Assembly (NCBI GenBank): GCA_034437615.1
Contig: DAOTTW010000181.1
Span: 1-22,384, forward strand
DNA from: DAOTTW01 sp034437615
GTDB lineage: Bacteria; Chloroflexota; Anaerolineae; Aggregatilineales; Phototrophicaceae
Direction: 5' to 3'
DNA: 22,384 nt
This document shows, one piece after another, positions 7,048-15,843 of the stretch. Within the stretch, counting starts at the first letter, position 1. The number at the start of each line of letters is the position of its first letter. The notes beneath the pieces were generated by a model. That model had not been told where the DNA came from. It saw only the letters and a list, made by a program, of their open reading frames with translations, and made no database searches. A program made the translations under genes and the position numbers.

Positions 7048-8229
7048 ATGAAAACCATTCTCATCGTTATTGGCACCTACTTACCGGGACGGTTGGCCGG
7101 TGGGCCGATACGAACGACGTCGAACATGATCGCATGGTTGGGTGATGACTATCGCTTTCTGGTTTTGACTGCGGACCGCGATTTTAGCACACAGACACCA
7201 TACGAAGGCGTTGAACCCGGCGTGTGGTATCCTGTTGGCAAGGCGCAGGTGCGCTATCTGGCGGCTCATGAACGCTCGCTGCCGGCGTTGGCGCAAATCA
7301 TCCGCGACACGGCGCATGACCTCTTGTACCTGGACAGCGTGCTAGCAACGCTGAGCATCCAATACCTGCTACTGCGGCGGCTGCGGCTGGTCCCACGCAA
7401 ACCTGTTATCCTGGTACCAAGAGGTAACCTGGGGTCAGGCGCTATCCAGATAAACAGCAGCAAGAAGCGCGTTTTCTTCGCATTGGCGCGGCTAACGGGC
7501 CTGTACGCTGGCTTGCGCTGGCACGCCTCTAGCGCCGACGAAGGCCAGCGCATTCAGCACGTGTTACATGTGCGGCCATCGGCAATCCATGCTATTTCAA
7601 ATTTGCCTAGCCCGATGCTGGTCCATAGCACGCAGGAAACAGCGACACGCCCGCCTAAAGAGGCCGGGCACGTGCATATGCTTACCCTATCGCGGATTGC
7701 ACGTAAGAAAAACATCCACTTCTTGTTGGAGGCATTGCGCGCTGTAACGCATCACATCACCTATGATCTGTATGGTCCTATAGAGGATGTCGATTACTGG
7801 CACAAGTGCGAACAGATTATTGCAGGGCTACCGCAGAACGTTCAGGTGCGCTATCAGGGTGAAGTGCCCTTTGAGCGGGTGACGGACGTGCTGGCGGGTT
7901 ATCACCTCTTTGCGCTGCCGACCCTGAATGAAAACTTCGGCCATGTCATCCTGGAGGCGCTTTGCGCGGGGTGCGCGCTGCTCATCAGCGATCAGACGCC
8001 CTGGCGCGGTTTGCAAGCTCAGGGCGTCGGTTGGGATTTACCATTAGAGCAGCAGGGTTTTCGCGCCGCATTGCAAGCATTTACGGCGCTGGATGAGGCA
8101 CAGTTCCAGCAAATGTCAGCCGCGGCCTATGCGCTGGGGCGTGCTTACGTCTTGAATAATGACAACATCCAGCAAACGAAACAGCTTTTTGACGATGCAA
8201 CGATCCAGCGGACGAAACAGAAAGCGTAG
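7048..8229 (+). CDS. Glycosyltransferase family 4 (GT-B)
   Basis: The 393-residue cytoplasmic enzyme transfers a sugar from a nucleotide donor to a lipid-linked acceptor, as expected of the family. The N-terminal half begins IVIGTYLPGRLAGGPIRTTS, the glycine-rich acceptor-side start of GT-B enzymes. The C-terminal half has LSRIARKKNIHFLLEAL near residue 220 and the donor-binding motif NENFGHVILEALCAGCALL near residue 293, with the E-x7-E spacing. A repeated ATGAGGGCAA (7017-7026 and 7031-7040) lies just upstream; GAGGG in the second copy could be a distant Shine-Dalgarno for the ATG at 7048. It is first in a four-gene plus-strand operon, five bases from the next gene. Donor and linkage are unknown. 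Confidence 0.92.
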   Translation: MKTILIVIGTYLPGRLAGGPIRTTSNMIAWLGDDYRFLVLTADRDFSTQTPYEGVEPGVWYPVGKAQVRYLAAHERSLPALAQIIRDTAHDLLYLDSVLATLSIQYLLLRRLRLVPRKPVILVPRGNLGSGAIQINSSKKRVFFALARLTGLYAGLRWHASSADEGQRIQHVLHVRPSAIHAISNLPSPMLVHSTQETATRPPKEAGHVHMLTLSRIARKKNIHFLLEALRAVTHHITYDLYGPIEDVDYWHKCEQIIAGLPQNVQVRYQGEVPFERVTDVLAGYHLFALPTLNENFGHVILEALCAGCALLISDQTPWRGLQAQGVGWDLPLEQQGFRAALQAFTALDEAQFQQMSAAAYALGRAYVLNNDNIQQTKQLFDDATIQRTKQKA

Positions 8230-8234
8230 GTGTC

Positions 8235-9152
8235 ATGTCTAGCGCAGACGTAATGCAATCAGCGAATAGCCGGGCTTCATCGTCGCCATTACCATTGGCG
8301 ATTATTGTGCTTACCTTCAACGAGGCGCTCAACATCGAGCGAACCCTGCGCCTTGCACGACAACTCACCGATAAGATTTATGTGGTGGATTCTGGCAGTA
8401 CAGATCAGACGTTGGAGCTTGCCAAGCGTTACACCCCCCACATATACGAACATCCATTTGAGAATTACTCTGCACAGCGCAACTGGGCACAACAGATGCT
8501 ACCCATAGAAGAACAGTGGGTCTTTCATCTGGATGCAGATGAACAGATAACACCGGAACTGGTGCAAGAACTGCGACAGCTTTTTGCAGTCGATGCAAAT
8601 TTGAGAGATGTCGATGGTTTCCTGGTGGCGCGGCGTGTACATTTCATGGGGCGCTGGATTAAACGAGGTGGCTTGTACCCGGTTTATCACTTGCGGCTTT
8701 TCCGCAAGGATAAAGGGGGCTGTGAGAATCGGTTGTACGACCAGCATTTCTACGTCAATGGGACGGTGAGGAAGTTGCAAAACGATATTATTGACACAGT
8801 CACCACAAGCCTAGATAAATGGACACAAAGGCACACCCGCTGGGCTATCGCGGAATCGCAGCAACAACTTAATGCTCAAGGTCAGTCTGAAGTGGTCGCA
8901 AACCGGGACGGCACAGCAATCGAAAAAAGGCGCTGGGCACGCGAGGCCGTGTATGACCGTTGGCCCTTATTCCTGCGGGCTTTTATGTATTTTGTGTTCC
9001 GCTATATCTTGCGCCTGGGCTTCCTGGATGGCCGCGAGGGGTTGATCTTTCATGTGTTACAGGGCTTCTGGTATCGCTTCTATGTCGATGCTTTGATCTA
9101 TGAGCAGCGACAAAACGAGGACCCATCCAGCATTACGCCAAAGCGCCCCTAG
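8235..9152 (+). CDS. Glycosyltransferase family 2, WaaE/KdtX-like
   Basis: The 305-residue GT-A enzyme has VLTFNEALNIERTL near residue 25, VVDSGSTDQTLELAK near 50 and the metal-binding D100-A-D102 in FHLDADEQI. FMGRWIKRGGLYPVYHLRLFRK and a C-terminal hydrophobic stretch (YFVFRYILRLGFLDGREGL) are typical of the WaaE/beta-1,4-glucosyltransferase-like branch that adds sugars to surface glycolipids. The first ~18 residues are a low-complexity leader, so ATG 8253 is an alternative start. AGGTG six bases or fewer upstream overlaps the previous stop, consistent with translational coupling. Confidence 0.92.
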   Translation: MSSADVMQSANSRASSSPLPLAIIVLTFNEALNIERTLRLARQLTDKIYVVDSGSTDQTLELAKRYTPHIYEHPFENYSAQRNWAQQMLPIEEQWVFHLDADEQITPELVQELRQLFAVDANLRDVDGFLVARRVHFMGRWIKRGGLYPVYHLRLFRKDKGGCENRLYDQHFYVNGTVRKLQNDIIDTVTTSLDKWTQRHTRWAIAESQQQLNAQGQSEVVANRDGTAIEKRRWAREAVYDRWPLFLRAFMYFVFRYILRLGFLDGREGLIFHVLQGFWYRFYVDALIYEQRQNEDPSSITPKRP

Positions 9153-9211
9153 CACACGTTGGCGTTTTCCGAACCTGACATGGCACAAGTATGACATAGG
9201 AAGATAGAATC

Positions 9212-10807
9212 GTGGCATCAACACCCTATAGGACATTCAACACGATCAAAACACCGACCATATCCCCGATATTCGTCTCAGGGATGTGCTTCTTGGTTGC
9301 CTTAAATGTGCTGTTCTACCTGCTTACGGATACCATTTATACCTGGTTGCACTACCTGAGCTTATTCGGCTTATTGGTAGCTGTTATCGCTTTTTTCACA
9401 CATTCTTTCTCCTTCAGCACACGCCTGAACTCGCACTTCAACTTGTTGGAATTGCCGATTTTTTTGTCGTTTACGGTGCTCTTTTGGGAGGGCCTCTTTG
9501 GGGTCATCGGTGTTGTTAACCCGGATTACATTGCCGACCAGGTTAACGGTGTTCAGGGTATCTTTAATGGCTTGTTATTGGCTGGCATTGGCCTCGTCGT
9601 GCTCTGGATGGGTTACGCGGTTGTATACTTAGACTGGCGAGCAGCAATGCATCGAAGAGAAAGAGCAGCCAGCACACAACCGCAGCAGCAAGATAAGCCG
9701 TATGACAACGGCGCGGCAAAACCAGCTTTCACTGGCTTAAGCCGTACTCGTACATTTACGGTATACGGTGTGCTTGTCGCGCTGCGCATCGTTTTAACAG
9801 TAAGTGGTTTTCTCGTCTTTGGCGGCGAGAATTTTGGCGAATTTCAGCAAATCTTAAATTACATCACCGCGACGAACGTCTTTTTCCTGTCTATATTCTG
9901 TTACTGGGCGTTTACAGGACAGATGTCAACACGGTTCCTGTTGATATTTGTGTTGGTTGAAGTTGGCTTCCAGTTGTTCGCAGGGTGGAGTGGCCGCGCT
10001 ACTGACATTGTTATTTTCGTTCTGGCGCTTTACTTCTTGTTTCGTGGGCGTCTGCCCATACTGCTGCTCGTGGGTGGCGTCTTCGCCTTCTCCGTCATCG
10101 TGCCTGTCATCCGTGAGAGCCGACAGATTGATGATCGGCTGACTTTTATTCAGGGCGGCGTACAGGCAACCACCTTCGAGGCAATACCGCAACGAATAGA
10201 AGCGACAATCGACTTGATCCTTGAGCGGCAAAGTGGCCTACTCCAGACGTATTCGGTTGTTCAGGAGCGGACACCTCAGATCGTTCCCTATCGCGATTTT
10301 GAGGAAGTTGTCCTGTCACCATTTTTCGTCATACCACGCTTTATTTGGCCATCAAAGCCCGAAACAGGCACTTTAGGTCTGTATGTTGGCCAGGTCTACT
10401 TTGACCGCTCAGAAACCTCGAGTACGTCATTTACGACGCCAATGGCTGCGGTTGCTTTCATGTACGGTGGCTATTTTGCAGTAGTCGTCATCATGTTCAG
10501 CGTCGGTGTGCTCTTTGGGGTATTATCACGCTTGCTGCTTGTCCCCGCCTTGCGCGACCAACGAACTGACCTATTGGCGGTCTACACGGCGCTGAGCTTC
10601 CTGTTCCCAGATCGAATAACGCAGATCATACAATTCTTAATTCAGCAGGGGCTTGTCCTGGCGCTGCTCGTCTGGTTCTTGAACCGCATCCAGGGCAGCC
10701 CTCGGATGTTACCGCTCAAGGAGCCATCCACCCAGCCGCAAGCGGGTGCACAAGCGACATCGCCCGCGCCACTCATTCGAGACGCAAACCATGCAGACAA
10801 ACTTTGA
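9212..10807 (+). CDS. Wzy-like polysaccharide repeat-unit polymerase
   Basis: The 531-residue integral membrane protein has roughly a dozen hydrophobic segments and a long polar loop at about residues 300-400 (from IRESRQIDDRL through FIWPSKPETGTLGLYVGQVYF), as in O-antigen polymerase/oligosaccharide repeat unit polymerase families. Wzy proteins join lipid-linked repeat units on the outer face of the membrane. They are poorly conserved, so the call rests on topology, the large loop and the position next to a flippase. GTG at 9212 is chosen because AGGAAG lies about eight bases before it. The C-terminal 30 residues are polar and low-complexity and overlap the start of the next gene by 17 bases. 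Confidence 0.8.
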   Translation: MASTPYRTFNTIKTPTISPIFVSGMCFLVALNVLFYLLTDTIYTWLHYLSLFGLLVAVIAFFTHSFSFSTRLNSHFNLLELPIFLSFTVLFWEGLFGVIGVVNPDYIADQVNGVQGIFNGLLLAGIGLVVLWMGYAVVYLDWRAAMHRRERAASTQPQQQDKPYDNGAAKPAFTGLSRTRTFTVYGVLVALRIVLTVSGFLVFGGENFGEFQQILNYITATNVFFLSIFCYWAFTGQMSTRFLLIFVLVEVGFQLFAGWSGRATDIVIFVLALYFLFRGRLPILLLVGGVFAFSVIVPVIRESRQIDDRLTFIQGGVQATTFEAIPQRIEATIDLILERQSGLLQTYSVVQERTPQIVPYRDFEEVVLSPFFVIPRFIWPSKPETGTLGLYVGQVYFDRSETSSTSFTTPMAAVAFMYGGYFAVVVIMFSVGVLFGVLSRLLLVPALRDQRTDLLAVYTALSFLFPDRITQIIQFLIQQGLVLALLVWFLNRIQGSPRMLPLKEPSTQPQAGAQATSPAPLIRDANHADKL

Positions 10808-12344
10808 ACGCACAACGGTTAGCAGACGGCTGGGTTTTGGGCTTGGCATTTCTATCTTCAAAATGATCGCCCGCAGTAGCTATACAGTATTGCTCGTGCC
10901 CCTGTTCTTACGTGCCTGGGGGCCGGATACCTATGGCCGTTGGTTGGCATTAACGGCTATACTGGCGTATATAACGCTGTTAAATTTCGGTGGTCAGAGC
11001 TACATCGGCAACCTGCTGACGTTGGATGTCGCCCATAAAGACACTGAGGGGTACAAGAGACACCTCTCCGAAGCGATGTCCTTTTTCATACTGATGTCGG
11101 TTGTTGTGCTCTGCGGCTTAGGCTTGCTGATGATGTTGCCGCAACTGAGGTTGCCCGGCATCCAGGGCGTCTTAACGCTATCGGACCGGCTGGTGCTGTT
11201 CTTTATCGGTGGCAACCTGGTCCTTGCGATCACGACCGGGGTTTACATTACCAATTATCAGTCACATGGCATGTGGAATAGAAGCAATGTCGTTTATACG
11301 CTGGTGGAGTTCATTTCTGTTGCTATTCGCGCCAGCGTGCTGTTACTGGCATTGCCCCCGGCTGTTTTCGCTGCGGTTTACTTCATTGTGCACTGTGTAC
11401 ATATCTTGATTATGGTGTGGGATGTGCGCCGGACGGTTCCCCTGGCGCGTTCGTTCACTTTCTCTTTTCAAGCGGCAAGGCAGGGTATCCGTCATTTGCG
11501 CGGCTCTATGTTCTTTTGGTTGATTACGTTCGCGCTTGCGATCAACGATCAGGGCGTGGTGCTGGTGGCATCTGAGGGCTTGGGGGCTGTTGCCGTCAGC
11601 TTGTTCGTGACGCACCGTATTGTCGCTAATTTCCTTACGTACCCTATGAATATCGTGCGTGGGCCATTACAACCAGAGCTAACACGTTTAGCAGGTCAGG
11701 GGCGCATTGCGGAGCTACAGCGGGTCATGCTTTTCTCGGTACGCCTGATGTCCTTAATTTCGCTGGGCATGGCCATCGGCATCTACGTTTGGATTCCTAC
11801 GATTTATCCGCTATGGACCGACAACACGCTAGATTTGATGTCAGGCTTGCTGCTGATTATGCTGGGTCAGATGGTGTTGCGTGCTGGCTGGCAAACGGCG
11901 GGCTGGGGTAACCTGGCTGCGAATGCGCATCGCGGTGTTGCCAGTGCGCAATTTGTGAACGCTATACTGACGGTGTTGCTGGCGCTGCTTTTCCTGCCTA
12001 TATACGGCCTTGTTGGTGTCGCCCTGGCTTCTTTGCTGGGTGATATAGCTTGCAGCTTGACCATGTACCCCTTCTTCGCCTCACGCCTGACAAAAGTATC
12101 GTCAGTGCGGATTTACGGGGCCATGTTGAGGAGTTGGCTTGCCGCTATCCCCCTGATCGTCGTAATCGCCATCAGCCGGACGCTGTTCGACGACGACGTT
12201 AGCTGGAGGTTTGCTGCTACCTTGATCGGCTTCGTTTTTCTATACCCCACATTCCTCTTAAGCCTGGGAAGCCGGGAGACGCACCGCGTCCTCTACGCTG
12301 TGGCCAGCCGACTTAAGCTGCTGGCGAAGCGTAAACAGAAGTAG
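10791..12344 (+). CDS. Wzx-like polysaccharide flippase (MOP superfamily)
   Basis: The 517-residue membrane protein has about 12-14 hydrophobic segments and the RxLGFGLGISIFKMIARSSY start typical of polysaccharide biosynthesis/oligosaccharide flippase proteins. Such proteins move undecaprenyl-linked repeat units across the membrane. The reading frame extends back to a GTG at 10746, but ATG 10791 is preferred: it removes a charged 15-residue leader and leaves a 17-base overlap with the polymerase gene, consistent with coupling. It is the last gene of the plus-strand operon and meets the minus-strand operon head-on. Confidence 0.88.
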   Translation: MQTNFERTTVSRRLGFGLGISIFKMIARSSYTVLLVPLFLRAWGPDTYGRWLALTAILAYITLLNFGGQSYIGNLLTLDVAHKDTEGYKRHLSEAMSFFILMSVVVLCGLGLLMMLPQLRLPGIQGVLTLSDRLVLFFIGGNLVLAITTGVYITNYQSHGMWNRSNVVYTLVEFISVAIRASVLLLALPPAVFAAVYFIVHCVHILIMVWDVRRTVPLARSFTFSFQAARQGIRHLRGSMFFWLITFALAINDQGVVLVASEGLGAVAVSLFVTHRIVANFLTYPMNIVRGPLQPELTRLAGQGRIAELQRVMLFSVRLMSLISLGMAIGIYVWIPTIYPLWTDNTLDLMSGLLLIMLGQMVLRAGWQTAGWGNLAANAHRGVASAQFVNAILTVLLALLFLPIYGLVGVALASLLGDIACSLTMYPFFASRLTKVSSVRIYGAMLRSWLAAIPLIVVIAISRTLFDDDVSWRFAATLIGFVFLYPTFLLSLGSRETHRVLYAVASRLKLLAKRKQK

Positions 12345-12358
12345 CGCCATGCAACAGC

Positions 12359-12396
12359 GCGTTCGTGGGGCCTTTGCGGGCGCGGCCTACGAACGC
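12359..12396. terminator. Hairpin between convergent operons, possible two-way terminator
   Basis: GCGTTCGTGGGGCC (12359-12372) pairs with GGCCTACGAACGC (12384-12396), with one mismatch or bulge and an 11-base loop. It lies 15 bases after the flippase stop and between two converging operons. There is no T-run on either strand, so Rho-independent termination is not certain. The rest of the 132-base gap is GC-rich and shows no gene. Confidence 0.45.
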
Positions 12397-12476
12397 TGCG
12401 CTGCCCTGTGATGCCGCCATTCTCGGCGTCCAGGGCGGCGTCAGCCGCATCGACGATGTATTCCCGCCGTGCTGTG

Positions 12477-13388
12477 CTAGGGCAAGCTCATCGCCAAGGC
12501 ATCCCCACGCCACATGAACCACGTTCCTTTGTAGGTGTTGTAATAGCGCACTTGCCAGCCATCCTGCTTGTAGTGTTGCATGGCAGTGCGTATCGCCGCT
12601 GTATTGCCGTCATCAAAGATCATGACCACATCATCCGTAAGCTGGTCCTGGATTGTGCTGAGGAAGTGCACGCGATCTTCAACGCGATGCGGACCGTCTA
12701 CAACCACTAAATCGAACGGAGCAGACGCTTGCAAGGTCGCTGCGTCATATTGATAGACCTGTCGGCCACCATCAGCCACCAATGGCGCGTGTTGAACAAT
12801 GTGTAGCGGCGCTTGGGACGTGTTCAGCCGGTCCAATTCACCCTGGACCAGTGTGGCCCACTGCGCGTCGTCTTCCAGGCTAATCATGCGTGCCTCTGAC
12901 CGCACGCGCTGTAAATAGGCCAGGATGTAGCGCGATGAGGAACCGCTACCAAGCTCAAGAATGCTGTTTGGGCGTTGCCGACGCACAGCCTCCAGGACTA
13001 GCTCGATGAAATCCGGGTGCGCTGCATGTGTGAGGAAGGTCGTCGGCTCTTGCGGGTTAAGCTGAGTGATGGATATGGCGCTTAAGAGCGCCCTGTGCGA
13101 TTTGTGAAGCTGGTTCAGGTGCAGCCGGATATTCAGGTAGAAAGCCAGGCTTGCACTGAGCGACCATAGCAGTAAGCCAGCGATAATGAGCGTTGGGTCT
13201 GTAGCGACCAGGATGCCAATCGCTATCAGGGCGAAGCCCAACAGGAGCAGGCCGCCAACAATGGTATAGGCCCTGTCCGCTTTGAGTTGCTTGAGCAGCC
13301 GACGCAAGATTTTCGTTGGGGTCTCTTTTCTCATTGGGGCCTCTTTTCTCGTTGGGGTCTCTTTTCTCATTGGGGTCTCTTTTCTCAT
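12477..13388 (-). CDS. Membrane-anchored class I SAM-dependent methyltransferase
   Basis: The 303-residue protein begins with four six-residue repeats (M/T-RKE-T/A-P) encoded by an 18-bp tandem repeat, then has two hydrophobic segments near residues 42-60 and 66-86. A Rossmann methyltransferase follows: ILELGSGSSSRYIL near residue 142 is the AdoMet-binding motif I, MISLEDD about 25 residues later carries the acidic ribose contact, and FDLVVVDGPHR and VVMIFDDGN form the later core strands, as in Methyltransf_24-type proteins. Its role in a glycan cluster may be O-methylation of a sugar, but this is inference. The ATG overlaps the upstream glycosyltransferase stop as ATGA (13388-13385), a sign of translational coupling. 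Several in-frame ATGs in the repeats make the start uncertain (13388, 13370, 13334). Confidence 0.85.
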   Translation of the reverse strand: MRKETPMRKETPTRKEAPMRKETPTKILRRLLKQLKADRAYTIVGGLLLLGFALIAIGILVATDPTLIIAGLLLWSLSASLAFYLNIRLHLNQLHKSHRALLSAISITQLNPQEPTTFLTHAAHPDFIELVLEAVRRQRPNSILELGSGSSSRYILAYLQRVRSEARMISLEDDAQWATLVQGELDRLNTSQAPLHIVQHAPLVADGGRQVYQYDAATLQASAPFDLVVVDGPHRVEDRVHFLSTIQDQLTDDVVMIFDDGNTAAIRTAMQHYKQDGWQVRYYNTYKGTWFMWRGDALAMSLP

Positions 13389-13392
13389 TGAG
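13321..13392 (-). repeat. 18-bp tandem repeat at the methyltransferase start
   Basis: Four units (13321-13338, 13339-13356, 13357-13374, 13375-13392) follow the plus-strand pattern gtctcttttctcattggg with one to three changes, and a degenerate piece precedes them at about 13310-13320. The length is a multiple of three, so changes in copy number keep frame. Read on the minus strand most units give AGAAAAGAGACCCCAATG, that is, a purine-rich stretch followed by ATG. Confidence 0.9.
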
Positions 13393-14545
13393 GATGAATC
13401 GGGGTAGTTCGTTCGGCAGGGGTGATCTGCTGCGGAAGCCCACCAAACGCGAAATGGTCGTAGCGCAGGTAGCGCAGTAAAGTACGACCAACAGGCAGCA
13501 GCAATGGCAACCAGGGCCGCCCCGCCATACGTGCATAGGCCATTGCGGTTAAGCCACCCTCGACAGAGCGAAAATATTCAAACAACCAGGCATATTGCTT
13601 ATCGCGCTGCGTTGGCGTCATCTTGCGGATAGGCGCTTCCAGGCGTGGTTGCTGTGTAACGGCCTCAATAATTTGCTGAGTGCGTAAGCCTAGACGGTGG
13701 TTTTGCTGCACCTCGTCATACCCCCGTCGTGCGATAGCGGCGCGTTCATCCTCATGTGCAAGATAATACGCAACCTTCTGCAACAGTTCTTCCTCCGTGC
13801 TGAACGCTTCGTAGTGTTTGCCTTCCTCGAAGAGCTTTTCCTGCCCGGTGTTGTGGCGTCGGGTAATGAGCAACGCCCCACAGGAAAGCGCCTCGAAGAA
13901 GCGCATGTTCAGGTCATCCCCAATTGGCAGGTTGACAACGATGCGGGCGCGTGAATACACCTCTGGTATTTCCTCCATCAGATAAACGCGCTGCTCGTTC
14001 ATGGTGTATTGCTGCGCAAGCTGCGGAATGATGCGCCGCCGCTCGTCGGTATGATGCTGCCCAATAAACGCCAGGTCCAGGTCACGCGGGATGTCGTGCG
14101 GATAGAAGACGCTTGTGTCGCAGGCATATGGCAGCCAGATCACGTTTTCTGGTGGGTGTTCATCGAAAGCAGCGACGTAATTGGCTTGTTGGCTGATGAC
14201 ATAATCGAAGAAGCGTGCCAGCCGAAGCCGATGCCCCAGGTTACGATGCATATCATTCAGGATGCACACCGTTGGGAAGGGCGCGTCTTCCATCCCCAGT
14301 GGGATCAGGCCGCGCTGCTCTACATACCAGAACACCTCGGCGGGCATATCGGGTTGCTGAAGCAGGTCCGAAAGATGTGTGCCGTGTGCATAGCCCAGCG
14401 CAGGCACCTCACCACGATCACGCTTGGTCCCCGTATTAGGTGTCGTCAAAAAATGGACGTTGTGGCCCTGCTGCCTCAGCACATCGAGGTACCAGCGGCT
14501 CATGCTGTGGTTTTGTCCATCTGCGGCTGAATACAGAATGTCCAT
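13385..14545 (-). CDS. CgeB-like glycosyltransferase (GT-B)
   Basis: The 386-residue protein lacks the usual long family-4 N-terminal motifs but has the C-terminal module of CgeB/Glyco_trans_1_2 proteins: DLDLAFIGQHHTDERRRII near residue 160, ARIVVNLPIGDDLNMRFFEALSCGALLITRR near 207 and GKHYEAFSTEEELLQKVAYYL near 250. NMRFFEALSCGA is the donor-binding element. It probably adds one sugar of the repeat unit; donor unknown. A C-terminal extension after about residue 300 (YAWLFEYFRSVEGG onward) is outside the core. The start codon is 57 bases downstream of a predicted pseudoknot, and the stop overlaps the methyltransferase start by four bases. Confidence 0.85.
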   Translation of the reverse strand: MDILYSAADGQNHSMSRWYLDVLRQQGHNVHFLTTPNTGTKRDRGEVPALGYAHGTHLSDLLQQPDMPAEVFWYVEQRGLIPLGMEDAPFPTVCILNDMHRNLGHRLRLARFFDYVISQQANYVAAFDEHPPENVIWLPYACDTSVFYPHDIPRDLDLAFIGQHHTDERRRIIPQLAQQYTMNEQRVYLMEEIPEVYSRARIVVNLPIGDDLNMRFFEALSCGALLITRRHNTGQEKLFEEGKHYEAFSTEEELLQKVAYYLAHEDERAAIARRGYDEVQQNHRLGLRTQQIIEAVTQQPRLEAPIRKMTPTQRDKQYAWLFEYFRSVEGGLTAMAYARMAGRPWLPLLLPVGRTLLRYLRYDHFAFGGLPQQITPAERTTPIHPQ

Positions 14546-14601
14546 TTATGGCTCACATTTTTTGTGTTGGTTGCTATTTTATTTATCGTCAACGCTCGGC
14601 G

Positions 14602-14646
14602 TCGTGTCAGTACACGTCGGCGCAAACCGACACGATATTTGCGCCG
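14602..14646 (-). other. Predicted H-type RNA pseudoknot in the operon leader of the CgeB-like gene
   Basis: On the minus strand CGGCGCAAA (14646-14638) pairs perfectly with TTTGCGCCG (14626-14618). The loop between them contains TCGTGTC (14635-14629), which pairs perfectly with GACACGA (14608-14602) downstream. The connecting loops are 2, 2 and 9 bases, compatible with a classic pseudoknot. A local alternative CGTGT-actg-ACACG (14616-14603) would compete. It occupies the 108-base gap between two operon genes; no T-run follows, so it does not look like a simple terminator. Confidence 0.5.
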
Positions 14647-14653
14647 TGCCGTA

Positions 14654-15829
14654 CTAGCGTTCGTGCAGCTTACGGGTATGGAGCAAGTCATCGAGGTGTG
14701 CCTGCAATTTATGCTCAAAGACCTCAAATGTAAAGTGTTGTTGCAGGCGTTGGTAGCCCCGTGCACCACACAGCGCGGCAAAGTCTGGATCATGCAAGAA
14801 GCGCAGCAAGGCCGCAGCAAGCGCCTCGTTATCATCCCTCGGCACCAGCAGGCCGGTCTCGCCGTCTACGATAATCTCTGCGCCGGATGATACGGTCAGT
14901 GCAATGCAAGGCTTGGCATGGTTCATCGCTTCAAGGTAGACGAAGCCGAAGCCATCCCCCACACTGGGCATCGCGAAGACCCGGCAATGCGCATACAGGG
15001 CATTGAGCGTTGCATCGCTGACAAAACCGGTAAACACCACAGACGATGCGACACCCAGGCTCTGTGCTTTGGCTCTCAGGCGTTGCTCGTCGTCGCCTTT
15101 GCCGACGATAACCAGTTGCGCCTCTGGGTTGCTTGCCAATATAGGCGGCAACGCTTCTAGTAGTGCATCGTGCCCCTTGTGCGCTTGCGATGTATCCAAG
15201 CGCCCAACGATGAGCATGACCCCTGCACCTAGCTGCTGCAAAAGGTCGTGATTGATGTCGCCATCGTCTGGGCGGTGCTCTCTCGCCAGGTGCAGCACAT
15301 GCAGGTCGCTCAGCCATGTGTGCTGCTCATAGGCGCGCTGACGTGTGTAGTTAGAGTTGCACAGGCGCTTGCTGCTGTTGCACACGGCCAGGCGTCGGCT
15401 GCGGCTCAGCGCTCGCCAAATTTCCACACCATGAATAAACAACAGATACTGAGCGCGTAAGAAGCCAGGTAGCCAACCCAGTACACGTGCTGGGCCAAGA
15501 TGCGCGAAGAAAAAGAGCGGCGGACGCGGTTTCAGTGCTGCGCCTAGCAAAGCCAGCCCCATAGCCATCTGATTGCCGTTGAAGTGGCGTACAGGGTGCG
15601 CAATGACCGCCTCATCCACTGTGGCAAGTGACCAGACCTTCAGTGACAGGCCGCGCTGAGCACAATAGCTTTGTATGGCAGATAGCGCCAAACGTGCAAA
15701 TGCCCCGACACCGCCGCTGTCCTTGTTCAGCCCTGGCGTAACCAGAATAATCTCTTGTGTCTGTGATGAGCGGGGGCCGTGCTCTGCATCGTTATGGTTT
15801 CGTTTGCGTTCATCCATAGGCGGCGGCAT
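14654..15829 (-). CDS. Glycosyltransferase family 4 (GT-B)
   Basis: The 391-residue enzyme has, after a polar leader of about 25 residues, ILVTPGLNKDSGGVGAFARLAL, the glycine-rich N-terminal motif of GT4 enzymes. The donor half includes MLIVGRLDTSQAHKGHDALLEALP near residue 208, LVIVGKGDDEQRLRAKAQSLG near 240 and GDGFGFVYLEAMNHAKPCIAL near 292 with the E-x7-E type motif. SGAEIIVDGETGLLVPRDD is also typical. The start may be ATG 15829 or 15817; neither has a clear Shine-Dalgarno. It lies 14 bases after the sulfotransferase stop and probably is cotranscribed with it. Confidence 0.92.
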   Translation of the reverse strand: MPPPMDERKRNHNDAEHGPRSSQTQEIILVTPGLNKDSGGVGAFARLALSAIQSYCAQRGLSLKVWSLATVDEAVIAHPVRHFNGNQMAMGLALLGAALKPRPPLFFFAHLGPARVLGWLPGFLRAQYLLFIHGVEIWRALSRSRRLAVCNSSKRLCNSNYTRQRAYEQHTWLSDLHVLHLAREHRPDDGDINHDLLQQLGAGVMLIVGRLDTSQAHKGHDALLEALPPILASNPEAQLVIVGKGDDEQRLRAKAQSLGVASSVVFTGFVSDATLNALYAHCRVFAMPSVGDGFGFVYLEAMNHAKPCIALTVSSGAEIIVDGETGLLVPRDDNEALAAALLRFLHDPDFAALCGARGYQRLQQHFTFEVFEHKLQAHLDDLLHTRKLHER

Positions 15830-15843
15830 AGGTTAAGCAGTGG

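Noticed and set aside
10746..10790. GTG start for the flippase, 62 bases inside the polymerase gene
   Set aside because: The extra residues are charged and unlike flippase N-termini; ATG 10791 fits better.
13310..13392. Short direct repeats that might be a CRISPR fragment
   Set aside because: The units are 18 bases and contiguous with no spacers, and they are in frame inside a coding sequence.
14009..14530. 173-codon plus-strand open frame opposite the CgeB-like gene
   Set aside because: It is antisense to a gene with clear family motifs and has no domain of its own.
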